Shown: piece by piece, positions 32,301 to 47,018 of the stretch
Layout: every line of letters begins with the position of its first letter
How positions within the stretch are numbered: position 1 is the first letter of the stretch
Assembly: GCF_036320965.1 (NCBI RefSeq)
Contig: NC_092225.1
Location: 32,539,943 to 32,603,942 of the forward strand
Source of the DNA: Panulirus ornatus
Lineage: Eukaryota > Arthropoda > Malacostraca > Decapoda > Palinuridae
DNA length: 64,000 bases
Direction: 5' to 3'
Notes under the pieces: model-generated
Database searches by the model: none
What the model saw: the letters and a program-made list of their open reading frames with translations, nothing else
What the model was told of the DNA's origin: nothing
Program-made: the position numbers and the translations under genes

Positions 32301-33852
32301 CACCAACACCAATAGTCAGTGACACTCCAGGAGCAGAGTAGGAGAAGAAGCCGATATTCTTGACCTCAAAGCGACTACCATGACTGCCTCAAACACTAAC
32401 ATGATCCCACGGCCTGGTTATAGTACCATGAGTGCCTCAAACACTACTATGATCCCAGGGCCTGGTTGTGGTACCTAGGCGAGGAGGTGTTTTGTTAGGG
32501 TATGCTGGAGAGGTAAAGCAGAGTAGACGGAAACACGTTAATGTTTTATTGGATTGGATATACAAGGTGAGGTACCTACCAGAGGGTAGTGGGCTACTGG
32601 AGGAGCATAATTATGGTGAAGAGAAGGTAAAGTAGTTGGTCGAGTAATACCAGGCAGGCTTGGCGGAAGTCCAGTGATGCTGGTGATGGTAGGCGCCAGG
32701 TGATGCAGGACCACGTACGTGGTAGAAGTGCATGGCTGCCGAGTCTCCTTGAGTATGCGGCAACTACTGGTTTGTGATTTGCGTTGCAAGAGGCTCCTTG
32801 GGTTGCAGGAGTGCCGCGGGCGTGCATGGCCGTAGGTCCCTTGTTGTTACAGATGTTCCTTGTGACGGGCGAAAGCGAGCTCCCACGCGAGTCCTGCCGA
32901 AGGTGGACGTCACAGATACGGCATCACAGTGAAACTTGCCAGGAAGATGAGACGCCAGGAGTCACACTGGGACATCTAACGGAGACGCCCTAACGGCAGC
33001 TTGAGTTTGGAATCACATCGCCAAGACTTCGGGTACCGAATTGGTACACTTGTTATCTAGTGGTGAGTCAACTGCCTGTCGGACTTGCTGTGGTGATAAC
33101 TGAGTATTTAAGAGGCGGGGAAGCCACGTCTGGGAGGGGTAGCTATTCCCAAAGTAAATTACAGACGTCAAAGCCGAATGTCACAAGCTTCTGACGCCTC
33201 TCCAAGCTACTGAATGGCTTGAGGTTACGTCCGTAAGAGAGGTGCCTCGTGAAAATTGTTAGGTTATCTACAATTACAGCAGCAGCTTCTGATCTGCTAC
33301 CGCTGAAGATCCAGTGTGGGTGATTAATACTGCAGGTGTAGCTGCATGTGGGGCCACCAAACACATTTTTCCGAGAATTATTAAGTCAGTTGAGGTAACA
33401 CGCTGTCACCTACCACCCAGTAAAGGCGTCGTCATTACGGTTGATTGACTGACTTACTTTATTCATGGACCCTGGTACATTATGATAGGTATACACATGT
33501 GCAATACACCACAATAAGGTACATAGTAGCTTTCACTAGGAAAACCTACTAAAGTTTTAGAAACTATTTCCAGTAGGGTCTTTGTACTGTAGCAAGATGG
33601 AGCAGTCAACATAGGAGCCACCGCACTCCAATACAAGACACATACGCACACTGTATATCACACTCTTTAATAGTTAAAAAAAAAAAAAAAAAAGAACACC
33701 AAGCATTAATATTACTTACGATGACACTTCTGGGGCGCCACGTGGGATTGGATTAGAGAATTTAGGTTTATAAGCCAAGCACTTGAGCTTTTTAGGCTAT
33801 TCAACGATCTTAACATTAGAATATTATTTCAATAAAAATATATAAATGAAAA

Positions 33853-33856
<4 letters not shown>
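32301..33856. other. Unrecognised region with a 2-unit tandem repeat
   Basis: At about 32375-32475 a unit of about 51 bp (gcctcaaacacta... gatccca, ggcctggtt) is repeated twice, and a diverged relative appears near 34268-34310. The GC-richer stretch 32500-33130 has no frame I can name. An A-run lies at 33676-33693. Confidence 0.45.

Positions 33857-33934
<78 letters not shown>
33857..33934. repeat. (TA)n array
   Basis: TA array immediately before the 5' end of SINE-S S5. Confidence 0.97.
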
Positions 33935-33938
<4 letters not shown>

Positions 33939-34120
33939 GGGGATAGGGGAGAAAGAATACTTCCCACGTATTCCCTGCGTGTCGTAGAAGGCGACTAAAA
34001 GGGGAGGGAGCGGGGGGCTGGAAATCCTCCCCTCTCATTTTTTTTTTTTCCAAAAGAAGGAACAAAGAAGGGGGCCAGGGAAGGATATTCCCTAAAAGGC
34101 CCAGTCCTCTGTTCTAAACG
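33935..34120 (+). mobile_element. SINE-S copy S5 (left arm of an inverted pair)
   Basis: Plus-strand copy from ccctggggatagggg through the internal T-run (34038-34050) to 'gttctaaacg'. The 3' hairpin is missing because the sequence turns back at 34120/34121. Confidence 0.88.
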
Positions 34121-34232
34121 CGTTAAGAACAGAGGACTGAGCCTTTGAGGGAATATCCTCACTTGGCCCCCCCTCCGTTCCCTCTTTTGGAAAATTAAAA
34201 ACGAGAGAGGAGGATTTCCAGCCCCCCGCTCC
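34121..34232 (-). mobile_element. SINE-S copy S6 (right arm of an inverted pair)
   Basis: Minus-strand copy beginning at cgttaagaacagagg and running to the 'ccccccgctcc' of the 5' module. The junction aacg|cgtt forms a palindrome extended by cagtcctctgttc on each side. The arms are similar but not identical. Confidence 0.85.
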
Positions 34233-34660
34233 TATATGCACACATGGCGACACTGGGATTCCTACAGTACCGTGACTACATCAAGCACTATCATGATCCC
34301 CAGTACGGGTGTGGCATGATCTGTACAGATGGTTGTAAAGTATCTATGATAAGCATGGTTTCATGATCATGGCTTACAGATACCCACCTTATGTTCGGCT
34401 CTTGTTTTACAACTGGAACAAAGGTCACTTTCGAACACTTGCCTATAAACAACCAATCGTCGACGAGCGTCTTCCCCACCACAAGAAAAACAATTCAACC
34501 GTTAAGGTCAGGGACTGCGAGCCAACATGGCAGCATGAAAAATGCACAACTAGCGTTGTGTGTGCTTATTCCAGTAAACTCATAATGTAGTTTACTGGTG
34601 TATTCGTCCTCTGTCATTCGTTCCTTACACACTGTCTATGAATCTGACACCCGTTTACAA
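34233..34660. other. Unrecognised spacer
   Basis: Short frames only. Around 34268-34310 it resembles the tandem unit at 32375-32475. Confidence 0.4.
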
Positions 34661-34672
34661 TATATATATATC

Positions 34673-37390
34673 TTTTTTTTTTTTTTTGTCGCTGTCTCCC
34701 GCGTTTGCGAGGTAGCGCAAGGAAACAGACGAAAGAAATGGCCCAACCCACCCCCATACACATGCCTTGATTTAATCCACTGACAGCACGTCAACCCCGG
34801 TATACCACATCGCTCCAATTCACTCTATTCTTTGCCCTCCTTTCACCCTCCTGCATGTTCAGGCCCCGATCACACAAAATCTTTTTCACTCCATCTTTCC
34901 ACCTCCAATTTGGTCTCCCTCTTCTCCTCGTTCCCTCCACCTCCGACACATATATCCTCTTGGTCAATCTTTCCTCACTCATTCTCTCCATGTGACCAAA
35001 CCATTTCAAAACACCCTCTTCTGCTCTCTCAACCACGCTCTTTTTATTTCCACACATCTCTCTCACCCTTACGTTACTTACTCGATCAAACCACCTCACA
35101 CCACACATTGTCCTCAAACATCTCATTTCCAGCACATCCATCCTCCTGCGCACAACTCTATCCATAGTCCACGCCTCGCAACCATACAACATTGTTGGAA
35201 CCACTATTCCTTCAAACATACCCATTTTTGCTTTCCGAGATAATGTTCTCGACTTCCACACATTCTTCAAGGCTCCCAGAATTTTCGCCCCCTCCCCCAC
35301 CCTATGATCCACTTCCGCTTCCATGGTTCCATCCGCTGCCAGATCCACTCCAAGATATCTAAAACACTTTACTTCCTCCAGTTTTTCTCCATTCAAACTC
35401 ACCTCCCAATTGAATTGACCCTCAACCCTACTGTACCTAATTACCTTGCTCTTATTCACATTTACTCTTAGCTTTCTTCTTTCACACACTTTACCAAACT
35501 CAGTCACCAGCTTCTGCAGTTTCTCACATGAATCAGCCACCAGCGCTGTATCATCAGCGAACAACAACTGACTCACTTCCCAAGCTCTCTCATCCCCAAC
35601 AGACTTCATACTTGCCCCTCTTTTCAAAACTCTTGCATTCACCTCCCTAACAACCCCATCCATAAACAAATTAAACAACCATGGAGACGTCACACACTCC
35701 TGCCGCAAACCTACATTCACTGAGAACCAATCACTTTCCTCTCTTCCTACACGTACACATGCCTTACATCCTCGATAAAAACTTTTCACTGCTTCTAACA
35801 ACTTGCCTCCCACACCATATATTCTTAATACCTTCCACAGAGCATCTCTATCAACTCTATCATATGCCTTCTCCAGATCCATGAATGTTACATACAAATC
35901 CATTTGCTTTTCTAAGTATTTCTCACATACATTCTTCAAAGCAAACACCTGATCCACACATCCTCTACTACTTCTGAAACCACACTGCTCTTCCCCAATC
36001 TGATGCTCTGTACATGCCTTCACCCTCTCAATCAATACCCTCCCATATAATTTACCAGGAATACTCAACAAACTTATACCTCTGTAATTTGAGCACTCAC
36101 TCTTATCCCCTTTGCCTTTGTACAATGGCACTATGCACGCATTCCGCCAATTCTCAGGCACCTCACCATGAGTCATACATACATTAAATAACCTTACCAA
36201 CCAGTCAATAGTACAGTCACCCCCTTTTTTAATAAATTCCACTGCAATACCATCCAAACCTGCTGCCTTGCCGGCTTTCATCTTCCGCAAAGCTTTTACT
36301 ACCTCTTCTCTGTTTACCAAATCATTTTCCCTAACCCTCTCACTTTGCACACCACCTCGACCAAAACACCCTATATCTGCCACTCTATCATCAAACACAT
36401 TCAACAAACCTTCAAAATACTCACTCCATCTCCTTCTTACATCACCACTACTTGTTATCACCTCCCCATTTGCGCCCTTCACTGAAGTTCCCATTTGCTC
36501 CCTTGTCTTACGCACTTTATTTACCTCCTTCCAGAACATCTTTTTATGCTCCCTAAGATTTAATGATACTCTCTCACCCCAACTCTCATTTTCCCTCTTT
36601 TTCACCTCTTGCACCTTTCTCTTGACCTCCTGTCTCTTTCTTTTATACATCTCCCACTCAATTGCATTTTTTCCCTGCAGAAATCGTCCAAATGCCTGTC
36701 TCTTCTCTTTCACTAATAATCTTACTTCTTCATCCCACCACTCACTACCCTTTCTAATCAACCCACCTCCCACTCTTCTCATGCCACAAGCATCTTTTGC
36801 GCAATCCATCACTGATTCCCTAAATACATCCCATTCCTCCCCCACTCCCCTTACTTCCATTGTTCTCACCTTTTTCCATTCTGTACTCAGTCTTTCCTGG
36901 TACTTCCTCACACAATTCTCCTTCCCAAGCTTACTTACTCTTACCACCCTCTTCACCCCAACATTCACTCTTCTTTACTGAAAACCCATACAAATCTTCA
37001 CCTTAGCCTCCACAAGATAATGATCAGACATCCCTCCAGTTGCACCTCTCAGCACATTAACATCCAAAAGTCTCTCTTTCGCGCGCCTGTCAATTAACAC
37101 GTAATCCAATAACGCTCTCTGGCCATCTCTCCTACTTACATACGTATACTTATGTATATCTCGCTTTTTAAACCAGGTATTCCCAATCACCAGTCCTTTT
37201 TCAGAACATAAATCTACAAGCTCTTCACCATTTCCATTTACAACACTGAACACCCCATGTATACCAATTATTCCATCAACTGCCACATTACCCACCTTTG
37301 CATTCAAATCACCTATCACTATAACCCGGTCTCGTGCATCAAAACCACTAACACACTCATTCAGCTGCTCCTAAAACACTTGCCTCTCAT
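34673..37390 (-). mobile_element. LINE family A, copy A10 (endonuclease part and full RT)
   Basis: Minus-strand copy with T-run, hairpin, short 3' UTR class and coding sequence that reaches into the endonuclease. Its 5' truncation at 37390 meets the (TA)n array. It is the longest young copy of the family in the window. Confidence 0.92.
34791..37390 (-). pseudogene. LINE A10 endonuclease-RT polyprotein with two stops
   Basis: An APE-type endonuclease plus reverse transcriptase that would nick DNA and prime reverse transcription of its own RNA. The endonuclease part shows G-D-L-N-A-K (near 37297-37314), the N-T-W-F-K-K-R block, L-L-D-Y-V-L-I-D and S-D-H (37020-37028). The linker, RT with F-A-D-D (35550-35561) and the C-terminal region follow, ending V-V-Y-R-G. 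It is interrupted by a nonsense codon at 36975-36977 (Lys in copy A11) and another in the endonuclease near 37368 (Trp to TAG). Downstream of the first, 725 residues are open. The amino end of the endonuclease is missing. With only two point defects it is recently inactivated. Confidence 0.88.
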
Positions 37391-37400
37391 ATATACTATC

Positions 37401-37475
<75 letters not shown>
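37391..37475. repeat. (TA)n array
   Basis: TA array at the 5' truncation point of LINE A10. Confidence 0.97.
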
Positions 37476-37477
<2 letters not shown>

Positions 37478-39297
37478 TTACTTAGGTGTTAACGTAAGTA
37501 TATATATACCGAACGCTTTTGCTCGAGATAGGAAACATTTTGTCATATACTCAGTTTGTCTTCTTCACGAAGATTGGCAAAACCAGAGGTTCATGGAACG
37601 CTTCCGGTGGTCTGTTGTTGTTGGTACCAGTGTTGACCCAGTGGAGATGTGTAGTAACGGAGTAGCTAGTACAGATGTGCCATAAGGAAGGCTGTCCTGT
37701 TTTAATGTGGTTCTGTATTCACATATGCCTCTGAGCTTATCACCTTCGCATCCTATCAAACATTTGGTAGTAGATTCATCGTGACTCTCGTTTAACGGGA
37801 AATACAAGAATCCTAAACAACTGTCCAGTGTGTCGGGAGGGGTCATGAGTAGGCTCGAATCTTTAACCCGGAAAAAGAGAGAAGCCTTGAACCACCGTCT
37901 CATAAAATGTCATCTCCAAAAGACTCGTTCTGAAGTTATCCATGATACTATTTCATTTGATGTAGAGACTTTTCTTTCGTAAGTATCTATACTTATTATT
38001 CCATATTTGTGTCTTGATACATATCTGCACAAGTATTTGCAGCCAGATACAGCGCTCAGTTCATGTGAACTACTGTAATGAACCTCTGCTGCTTTATGAT
38101 TCGTATTAAATGTTGTATCGGATGAGCACGCCACTCCACTACTCCAGGTGCCGGCCATATTGTGTACTGGGCTGGGGAAGTGCTGGTGGCGTTCGTCAGA
38201 CGTGTATACTGTCAAGTATCAACTCTCAATGTGTGTGTTATCAGTCGAGCTGACATAAGGCGTGTCAAGATGGCAGGTATCACTTACAGTTATGGTGGTA
38301 AGCCTGTACTATCGTCATTTAGTAATATATGGAGGGAATGAATTGCTGACTCATAATTATGCTTGTCCATACCTCATCAGCGGCTGGAAAACATTGAGTT
38401 TGCAGTGTTAATGCACTTGTGATTACATAGGTCGGTATAAACAAATCCCACCGCTTTATGCGCTACCTATGGTAATCTCAGGAGCCAGACAGGTAAATGG
38501 AAAAATCTAAGTTTCATTTTCTCCGGGAGAAATTGGGGGATCATTTTGGAAGGTGTAGCCGGTAAGATATGGAGAGAATGTATGTGTGAAGGATGTGTGT
38601 GAGCATTATATCTGAGGCGATACAAGTCCACATATCATCATTCTGGTGGTTGTTTACCGAAAGACGAGGATAATGAATTCTGCTGACGGTACTATAAGAC
38701 GCATGACCGACTAAGAGTGGGTACACTACTATATGTGTGTTAATCCTCATTCGTTTGAGGCGATTTCCTGAAGAGAGAGTTAGTGCCTGTGTTTAGAAGA
38801 TATTATAGTTCAACACATTCCTTTAAAACGTCATCCCATTACGAATTAGATGAGAAAAATTGATTCTCAAGGGAAGAAATACTTGCCTGTGCTTTTGCCT
38901 GTACAGTGTTGAGAAACGTCTCAAACTTTGGTCAACTCGCGTCAACATTTGGTGGCGTGTTGCCAGAACATTGATTGTCATCAATAAAATACCTCATGAA
39001 TGCCTTGAACAATGGTCCTACAATTTTGTGGAGGACAAAGTAAGCGTGCGTGTGGGATGTGCCACAAACAATACACAAACATATCCGGGTAGGCTACAAG
39101 CGCGTCGTATTATTATTGGTCATGACCAAACCTACACCGCCTAGCCACTATCTTCCCTCGATTGTTGACGTATAACAACACCTTCTAATAGATTTTATGG
39201 AATTATATCTCACAAATTTCCCATGTGAAAACTTTAAGGTAATCTTTAGTGAAAATCATGAATTGGTGTTGGTTACCAAACTATCACAGGCCGTTAC
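37476..39297. other. Unique sequence without recognised features
   Basis: Both strands have only short frames. The longest, 37565-37903 on the minus strand (112 codons), has no domain I recognise and no splice or start context supporting it. Confidence 0.5.
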
Positions 39298-39331
39298 TTG
39301 TGTGTGTGTGTGTGTGTGTTTGTGTGTGTGT
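39298..39331. repeat. (TG)n microsatellite
   Basis: TG repeats with one tttg interruption. Confidence 0.9.
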
Positions 39332-39940
39332 TCACACCATGACGGTGACGCCTGAATCTTAATATATATAGTAAGGTGACCCTAGGATAAGTGTGCATCA
39401 AGGTTTTTTTTTTTTCTTTAATTTGGATAAAAAAAATAACGAAAATGTCAGATATTGCTAAACTTAGAATATTGTTTTCAGCCTAGGCATTACTAGGTAC
39501 TTTAGCTAGTAATACGTATATAGGTGTGTATGTATATATCATTTACAGTTCAGCAAGAACGGAGGTTATGATATTGGGCAGTGGTTTTACGTTGCAAGTT
39601 CATAAGCCGAATAAGAAGCAAGTTAGGATATGAAATAGAATTCAATTCATATAGATTCTAGATGATTATTGATGACTATATTATGTAAAGGCTCGGGTTT
39701 TTGTCTTAGTTTGTAGAAAGTCAGAGACTCAGACGATTGATGCGCACTTATTTTCTTCATTGACACTCTAGCAGAGTTTATACACACAGCGGCAGTGAAT
39801 ATATAAACATTAATCAGTTTAACCACGAATGTATGCAGACTACACACAACATGTCAGCACAATACTGGCAACCTTCATACCTCTGGATACATTAGCTTCC
39901 TGTCCCAGGATATGGTCGCTACGCCCACTGCTCCAGGCAA

Positions 39941-39942
<2 letters not shown>
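39332..39942. other. Unique sequence without recognised features
   Basis: AT-rich spacer between two TG microsatellites; nothing recognised. Confidence 0.5.

Positions 39943-39978
<36 letters not shown>
39943..39978. repeat. (GT)n microsatellite
   Basis: About 18 GT units. Confidence 0.95.
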
Positions 39979-39980
<2 letters not shown>

Positions 39981-40062
39981 TGATGCGTGGTTGTTTTTGT
40001 AGGGCATGATAGCACAGGTCAGGAAGACGTGCTCAATATTTTCAGCGTGGAAGTTGTATTTT

Positions 40063-42750
<2,688 letters not shown>

Positions 42751-42819
<69 letters not shown>
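42751..42819. repeat. (TA)n array
   Basis: TA tail of LINE A11, running into the left copy of the target duplication of SINE-S S7. Confidence 0.97.
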
Positions 42820-42822
<3 letters not shown>

Positions 42823-42829
42823 GATAGCC

Positions 42830-43071
42830 CTGTTGATAGGGGAGAAAGAATACTTCCCACGTATTCCCTGCGTGTCGTAGAAGGCGACTAAAAGGGGAGG
42901 GAGCAGGGGGCTGGAAATCCTCCCCTCTTGTTTTTTTTTTTTTTTTTTTTACTTTCCAAAAGAAGGAACAGAGAAGGGGGCCAGGTGAGGACATTCCCTC
43001 AGAGGCCCAGTCCTCTGTTCTTAACGCTACCTTGCTAATGCGGGAAATGGCGAATAGTTTGAAAGAAAAAG
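42830..43071 (+). mobile_element. SINE-S copy S7 with perfect 11-bp target duplication
   Basis: A full element of about 242 bp bounded by the direct repeat acctgatagcc at 42819-42829 and 43072-43082. This fixes its ends and its orientation: 5' end ctgttgatagggg, internal T-run at 42930-42949, 3' module, and a 3' hairpin with outer stem 43025-43028 with 43049-43052 and inner stem 43031-43035 with 43040-43044. A short A-rich tail (gaaagaaaaag) follows. No open frame and no clear RNA polymerase III boxes. Confidence 0.93.
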
Positions 43072-43117
43072 ACCTGATAGCCGTTTTCCGCGTTGGCATC
43101 TGGGTGAGACGAATAAA

Positions 43118-43715
43118 GGCCACATTCGTTAACACTCAGTCTCTAGCTGTCATGTGTAATGCACCGAAACCACAGCTCCCTATCTACATCCAGGCTCCAC
43201 AGACCTTTCAATACTCTACCCCGGACGTTTCATATGCCCTGGTTCAGTCGACTGACAGCACGTCGTTCCAATTCACTCTATTCCTTGCATGTCTTACCCT
43301 CCTGTATGTTCAGGCCACGATTACTCAGTCTTTTTTCACTCCATCCTTCCACCTCCAATTTGGTCTCCCACTTCTTGTTTCCTTCACCTTTGACACATAT
43401 ATCCTCTTTGTCAATCTTTCCTCACCTATTCTCTCCATGTGTCTAAACCATTTCAACACGCTTTCTTCTGCTCTCTCAACCAGTTTCTATTACCACACAT
43501 CTTTCTTACCCTTTCCTTACTTAAGCAAACCACCTCACACCACATATTGTCCTTAAACCCTTCATTTCCAAAACATCCTCCTTCCTCCACACAGCCTCAT
43601 CTATAGGCCATGCCTCGCATCCATATAATTTGTTGGGAATATCATACCCTCAAGCATACCCATTTTTTTTCCTTACTAGATAACGTTCTCTCTTTCCATA
43701 CATTTTTTTACTTCC
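43118..43715 (-). mobile_element. LINE family A, copy A12 (older, truncated at both ends)
   Basis: The minus strand matches the long-class 3' UTR middle and the C-terminal coding region, with many substitutions and small deletions. It lacks the terminal hairpin: similarity begins at 'aaaggccacattcgtt', close to where copies A9 and A16 also begin. Confidence 0.8.
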
Positions 43716-43739
43716 TACCTGTCCCAAAGGACGCTGTGA

Positions 43740-44285
43740 GGTAAGGTATTGTGGTGTTTGCCGTATCACAAGGAGCCAATCGAGGAGTGTTCATCCTCTC
43801 TGAAAGCTAAGACATGTGATGTCTGAATTTGTATGGGTGTAACCTAGGCGAGAAGAAAGGAAAAATATGTGGTACGTTTGAAGATAGGAATCCAGGTGTT
43901 CTGTCTCTAAGTGAAAAAATGTTCAATGGTAAAGGGAGAAGAAGGCTTGGAAATGCCTTAGGGGTAAATTCAGCGATTAGCGTGATGGTAAGGGCTAAGG
44001 AAGGGGTAGCGAACTGCCGAAGTATAAGTCGTGGAAATGTATGAAGGAGGGTAAGGAAGTGAATTCCAGACTTGTGAATAAAAATGAAAGTGGATTAAGA
44101 GAGATGGGTAATTATTAGTGCTTGGGCACCTAGCTATGATAATAATGGTAAAGAGAGGAGAGTGTTTTGGGAGCAGCTGAGTGAATGTCAGCAGTTTTGA
44201 TGCAAGAGACCGAGTCATGGTGATGGCGAGAGTAATGTGGCAGTTAGTACAACTGGGGTACACGTGGGTATTCATTAAGGTGAAT

Positions 44286-44287
<2 letters not shown>
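43740..44287 (+). mobile_element. LINE family A, copy A13 (endonuclease 5' fragment)
   Basis: Collinear with 4340-4880 of copy A1 but diverged: the 'gaggagtgttcatcctc' start, the L-S-L-S-E-like block (A1: L-A-L-S-E-T-K), a W-x-Q-L-S-E block near 44169 and the R-D-R-V-M-V-M strand near 44208. G-D-L-N is deleted. The (TA)n array cuts it off at 44288. It is one of only two copies showing the 5' side of the element. Confidence 0.75.

Positions 44288-44373
<86 letters not shown>
44288..44373. repeat. (TA)n array
   Basis: TA array between LINE A13 and the tail of LINE A14. Confidence 0.97.
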
Positions 44374-44381
<8 letters not shown>

Positions 44382-45240
44382 TTTATTATACTTTGTCGCT
44401 GTCTCCCGCGTTTGCGAGGTAGCGCAAGGAAACAGACGAAAGAAATGGCCCAACCCCCCCCCCCATACACATGTACATACACACGTCCACACACGCAAAT
44501 ATACATACCTACACAGCTTTCCATGGTTTACCCCAGACGCTTCACATGCCTTGATTCAATCCACTGACAGCACGTCAACCCCGGTATACCACATCGCTCC
44601 AATTCACTCTATTCCTTGCCCTCCTTTCACCCTCCTGCATGTTCAGGCCCCGATCACACAAAATCTTTTTCACTCCATCTTTCCACCTCCAATTTGGTCT
44701 CCCTCTTCTCCTTGTTCCCTCCACCTCCGACACATATATCCTCTTGGTCAATCTTTCCTCACTCATCCTCTCCATGTGCCCAAACCACTTCAAAACACCC
44801 TCTTCTGCTCTCTCAACCACGCTCTTTTTATTTCCACACATCTCTCTTACCCTTACGTTACTCACTCGATCAAACCACCTCACACCACACATTGTCCTCA
44901 AACATCTCATTTCCAGCACATCCATCCTCCTGCGCACAACTCTATCCATAGCCCACGCCTCGCAACCATACAACATTGTTGGAACCACTATTCCTTCAAA
45001 CATACCCATTTTTGCTTTCCGAGATAATGTTCTCGACTTCCACACATTCTTCAAGGCCCCCAGAATTTTCGCCCCCTCCCCCACCCTATGATCCACTTCC
45101 GCTTCCATGGTTCCATCCGCTGCCAGATCCACTCCCAGATATCTAAAACACTTCACTTCCTCCAGTTTTTCTCCATTCAAACTCACCTCCCAATTGACTT
45201 GACCCTCAACCCTACTGTACCTAATAACCTTGCTCTTATT

Positions 45241-45243
<3 letters not shown>
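44374..45243 (-). mobile_element. LINE family A, copy A14 (5'-truncated)
   Basis: Minus-strand copy with T-run tail, hairpin, medium 3' UTR and the C-terminal coding region up to V-N-K-S-K-V. It forms an inverted pair with copy A15 across the TA array at 45244-45301. Confidence 0.92.

Positions 45244-45301
<58 letters not shown>
45244..45301. repeat. (TA)n array at the centre of an inverted LINE pair
   Basis: TA array separating two oppositely oriented LINE 3' ends. TA can pair with itself, so the whole structure could fold back. Confidence 0.97.
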
Positions 45302-45306
<5 letters not shown>

Positions 45307-45997
45307 GGGGGAGGGGGCGAAAATTCTGGGAGCCTTGAAGAATGTGTGGAAGTCGAGAACATTATCTCGGAAAGCAAAAATGGGTATGTTTGAAGGAATA
45401 GTGGTTCCAACAATGTTGTATGGTTGCGAGGCGTGGGCTATGGATAGAGTTGTGCGCAGGAGGATGGATATGCTGGAAATGAGATGTTTGAGGACAATGT
45501 GTGGTGTGAGGTGGTTTGATCGAGTAAGTAACGTAAGGGTAAGAGTGATGTGTGGAAATAAAAAGAGCGTGGTTGAGAGAGCAGAAGAGGGTGTTTTGAA
45601 GTGGTTTGGGCACATGGAGAGAATGAGTGAGGAAAGATTGACCAAGAGGATATATGTGTCGGAGGTGGAGGGAACGAGGAGAAGAGGGAGACCAAATTGG
45701 AGGTGGAAAGATGGAGTGAAAAAGATTTTGTGTGATCGGGGCCTGAACATGCAGGAGGGTGAAAGGAGGGCAAGGAATAGAGTGAATTGGAGCGATGTGG
45801 TATACCGGGGTTGACGTGCTGTCAGTGGATTGAATCAAGGCATGTGAAGCGTCTGGGGTAAACCATGGAAAGCTGTGTAGGTATGTATATTTGCGTGTGT
45901 GGACGTATGTATATACATGTGTATGGGGGGGGGTTGGGCCATTTCTTTCGTCTGTTTCCTTGCGCTACCTCGCAAACGCGGGAGACAGCGACAAAGC

Positions 45998-46013
<16 letters not shown>
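45302..46013 (+). mobile_element. LINE family A, copy A15 (5'-truncated)
   Basis: Plus-strand copy starting in the codons for H-R-V-G-E-G-A-K and open to the stop at 45812-45814. Medium 3' UTR, hairpin and A-run. Very similar to the C-terminal parts of A14 and A11. Confidence 0.92.

Positions 46014-46087
<74 letters not shown>
46014..46087. repeat. (TA)n array
   Basis: TA tail of LINE A15. Confidence 0.97.
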
Positions 46088-46089
<2 letters not shown>

Positions 46090-46250
46090 CTATGAGTTCA
46101 CGGGGAAAATGAAACACGGTAAGTTCCCAAGTGCACTTTCGTGTAATAATCACATCATCAGGGGAGACACGAGAGAGAAATATAAGTCAGTTGATAAACA
46201 TCAAAGAGACGAACCTAGGACGCCATTTGGTAATCATGTGATTGTCCAAA
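46088..46250. repeat. Dispersed repeat P, copy 1
   Basis: A block of about 160 bp (tcctatgagttcacgggg, then 'aagttcccaagtgcac', 'cgtgtaataatcacat', ending near 'gtgattgtccaaaac') that recurs in diverged form at 63588-63719. I recall similar sequence from other invertebrate assemblies but cannot name the family. No coding capacity is seen. Confidence 0.7.
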
Positions 46251-47018
46251 ACAAAGGCCACTTTCGTTCACATTCAGTCTCTAGCTGTCATGTAATAATG
46301 CACCGAAACCACAGCTCCCTTTCCACACCCAGGCCCCACAGAACTGTCCATGGTTTACCCCAGACGCTTCACATGCCCTGGTTCAGTCCATTGACAGCAC
46401 GTCGACCCTGGTATACCACATCGTTCCAATTCACTCTATTTCTTGCAAGGCCTTTCACCCTCCTGCATGTTCAGGCCCCGATCACTCAAAATCTTTTTCA
46501 CTCCATCATTCCACCTCCAATTTGGTCTCCCACTTCTCGTTCCCTCCACCTCTGACACATATATACTCTTTGTCAATCTTTTCTCACTCATTCTATCCAT
46601 GTGACCAAACCATTTCAAAACACCCTCCTCTGCTATCTCAACCACACTCTTTTTATTACCACCCATCTCTCTTACCCTTTCATTACTTACTCGATCAAAC
46701 CACCTCACACCACATGTTGTCCTCAAACATCTCTTTTCCAACACATCCACCCTCCTCCGCACAACTCTATATATAGCCCACGCCTCGCAACCATACAACA
46801 TTGTTGGAACCACTATTCCTTCAAACATACTCATTTTTGCTCCCCGAAATAACTTTCTCGCCCTCCACACATTCTTCAACGCTCCCAGAACCTTTGCCCC
46901 CTTCCCCACCCTGTGACTCACTTCCGCTTCCATGGTTCCATCCGCTGCTAAATCCACTCCCAGATATCTAAAACACTTCACTTCCTCCAGTTCTTCTCCA
47001 TTCAAACTTACCTCCCAA
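46251..47018 (-). mobile_element. LINE family A, copy A16 (older, 3' hairpin absent)
   Basis: The minus strand carries a long-class UTR piece starting at 'aaaggccactttcg', then the C-terminal coding region up to L-N-G-E-E-L-E-E-V. A 202-codon frame is partly open (46436-47044), with its outermost codons outside the element. It ends at 47018 without a (TA)n array, unlike the young copies. Confidence 0.85.

Noticed and set aside
37565..37903. 112-codon minus-strand frame as a gene
   Set aside because: No recognisable domain, no splice or promoter context and ordinary composition for chance frames in this region.
42830..43071. tRNA-derived origin of SINE-S (a 'ggctggaaatcc' stretch in the 5' module resembles a B box)
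   Set aside because: The match needs an inserted base, no A box lies at the right distance, and an internal T-run would terminate RNA polymerase III.
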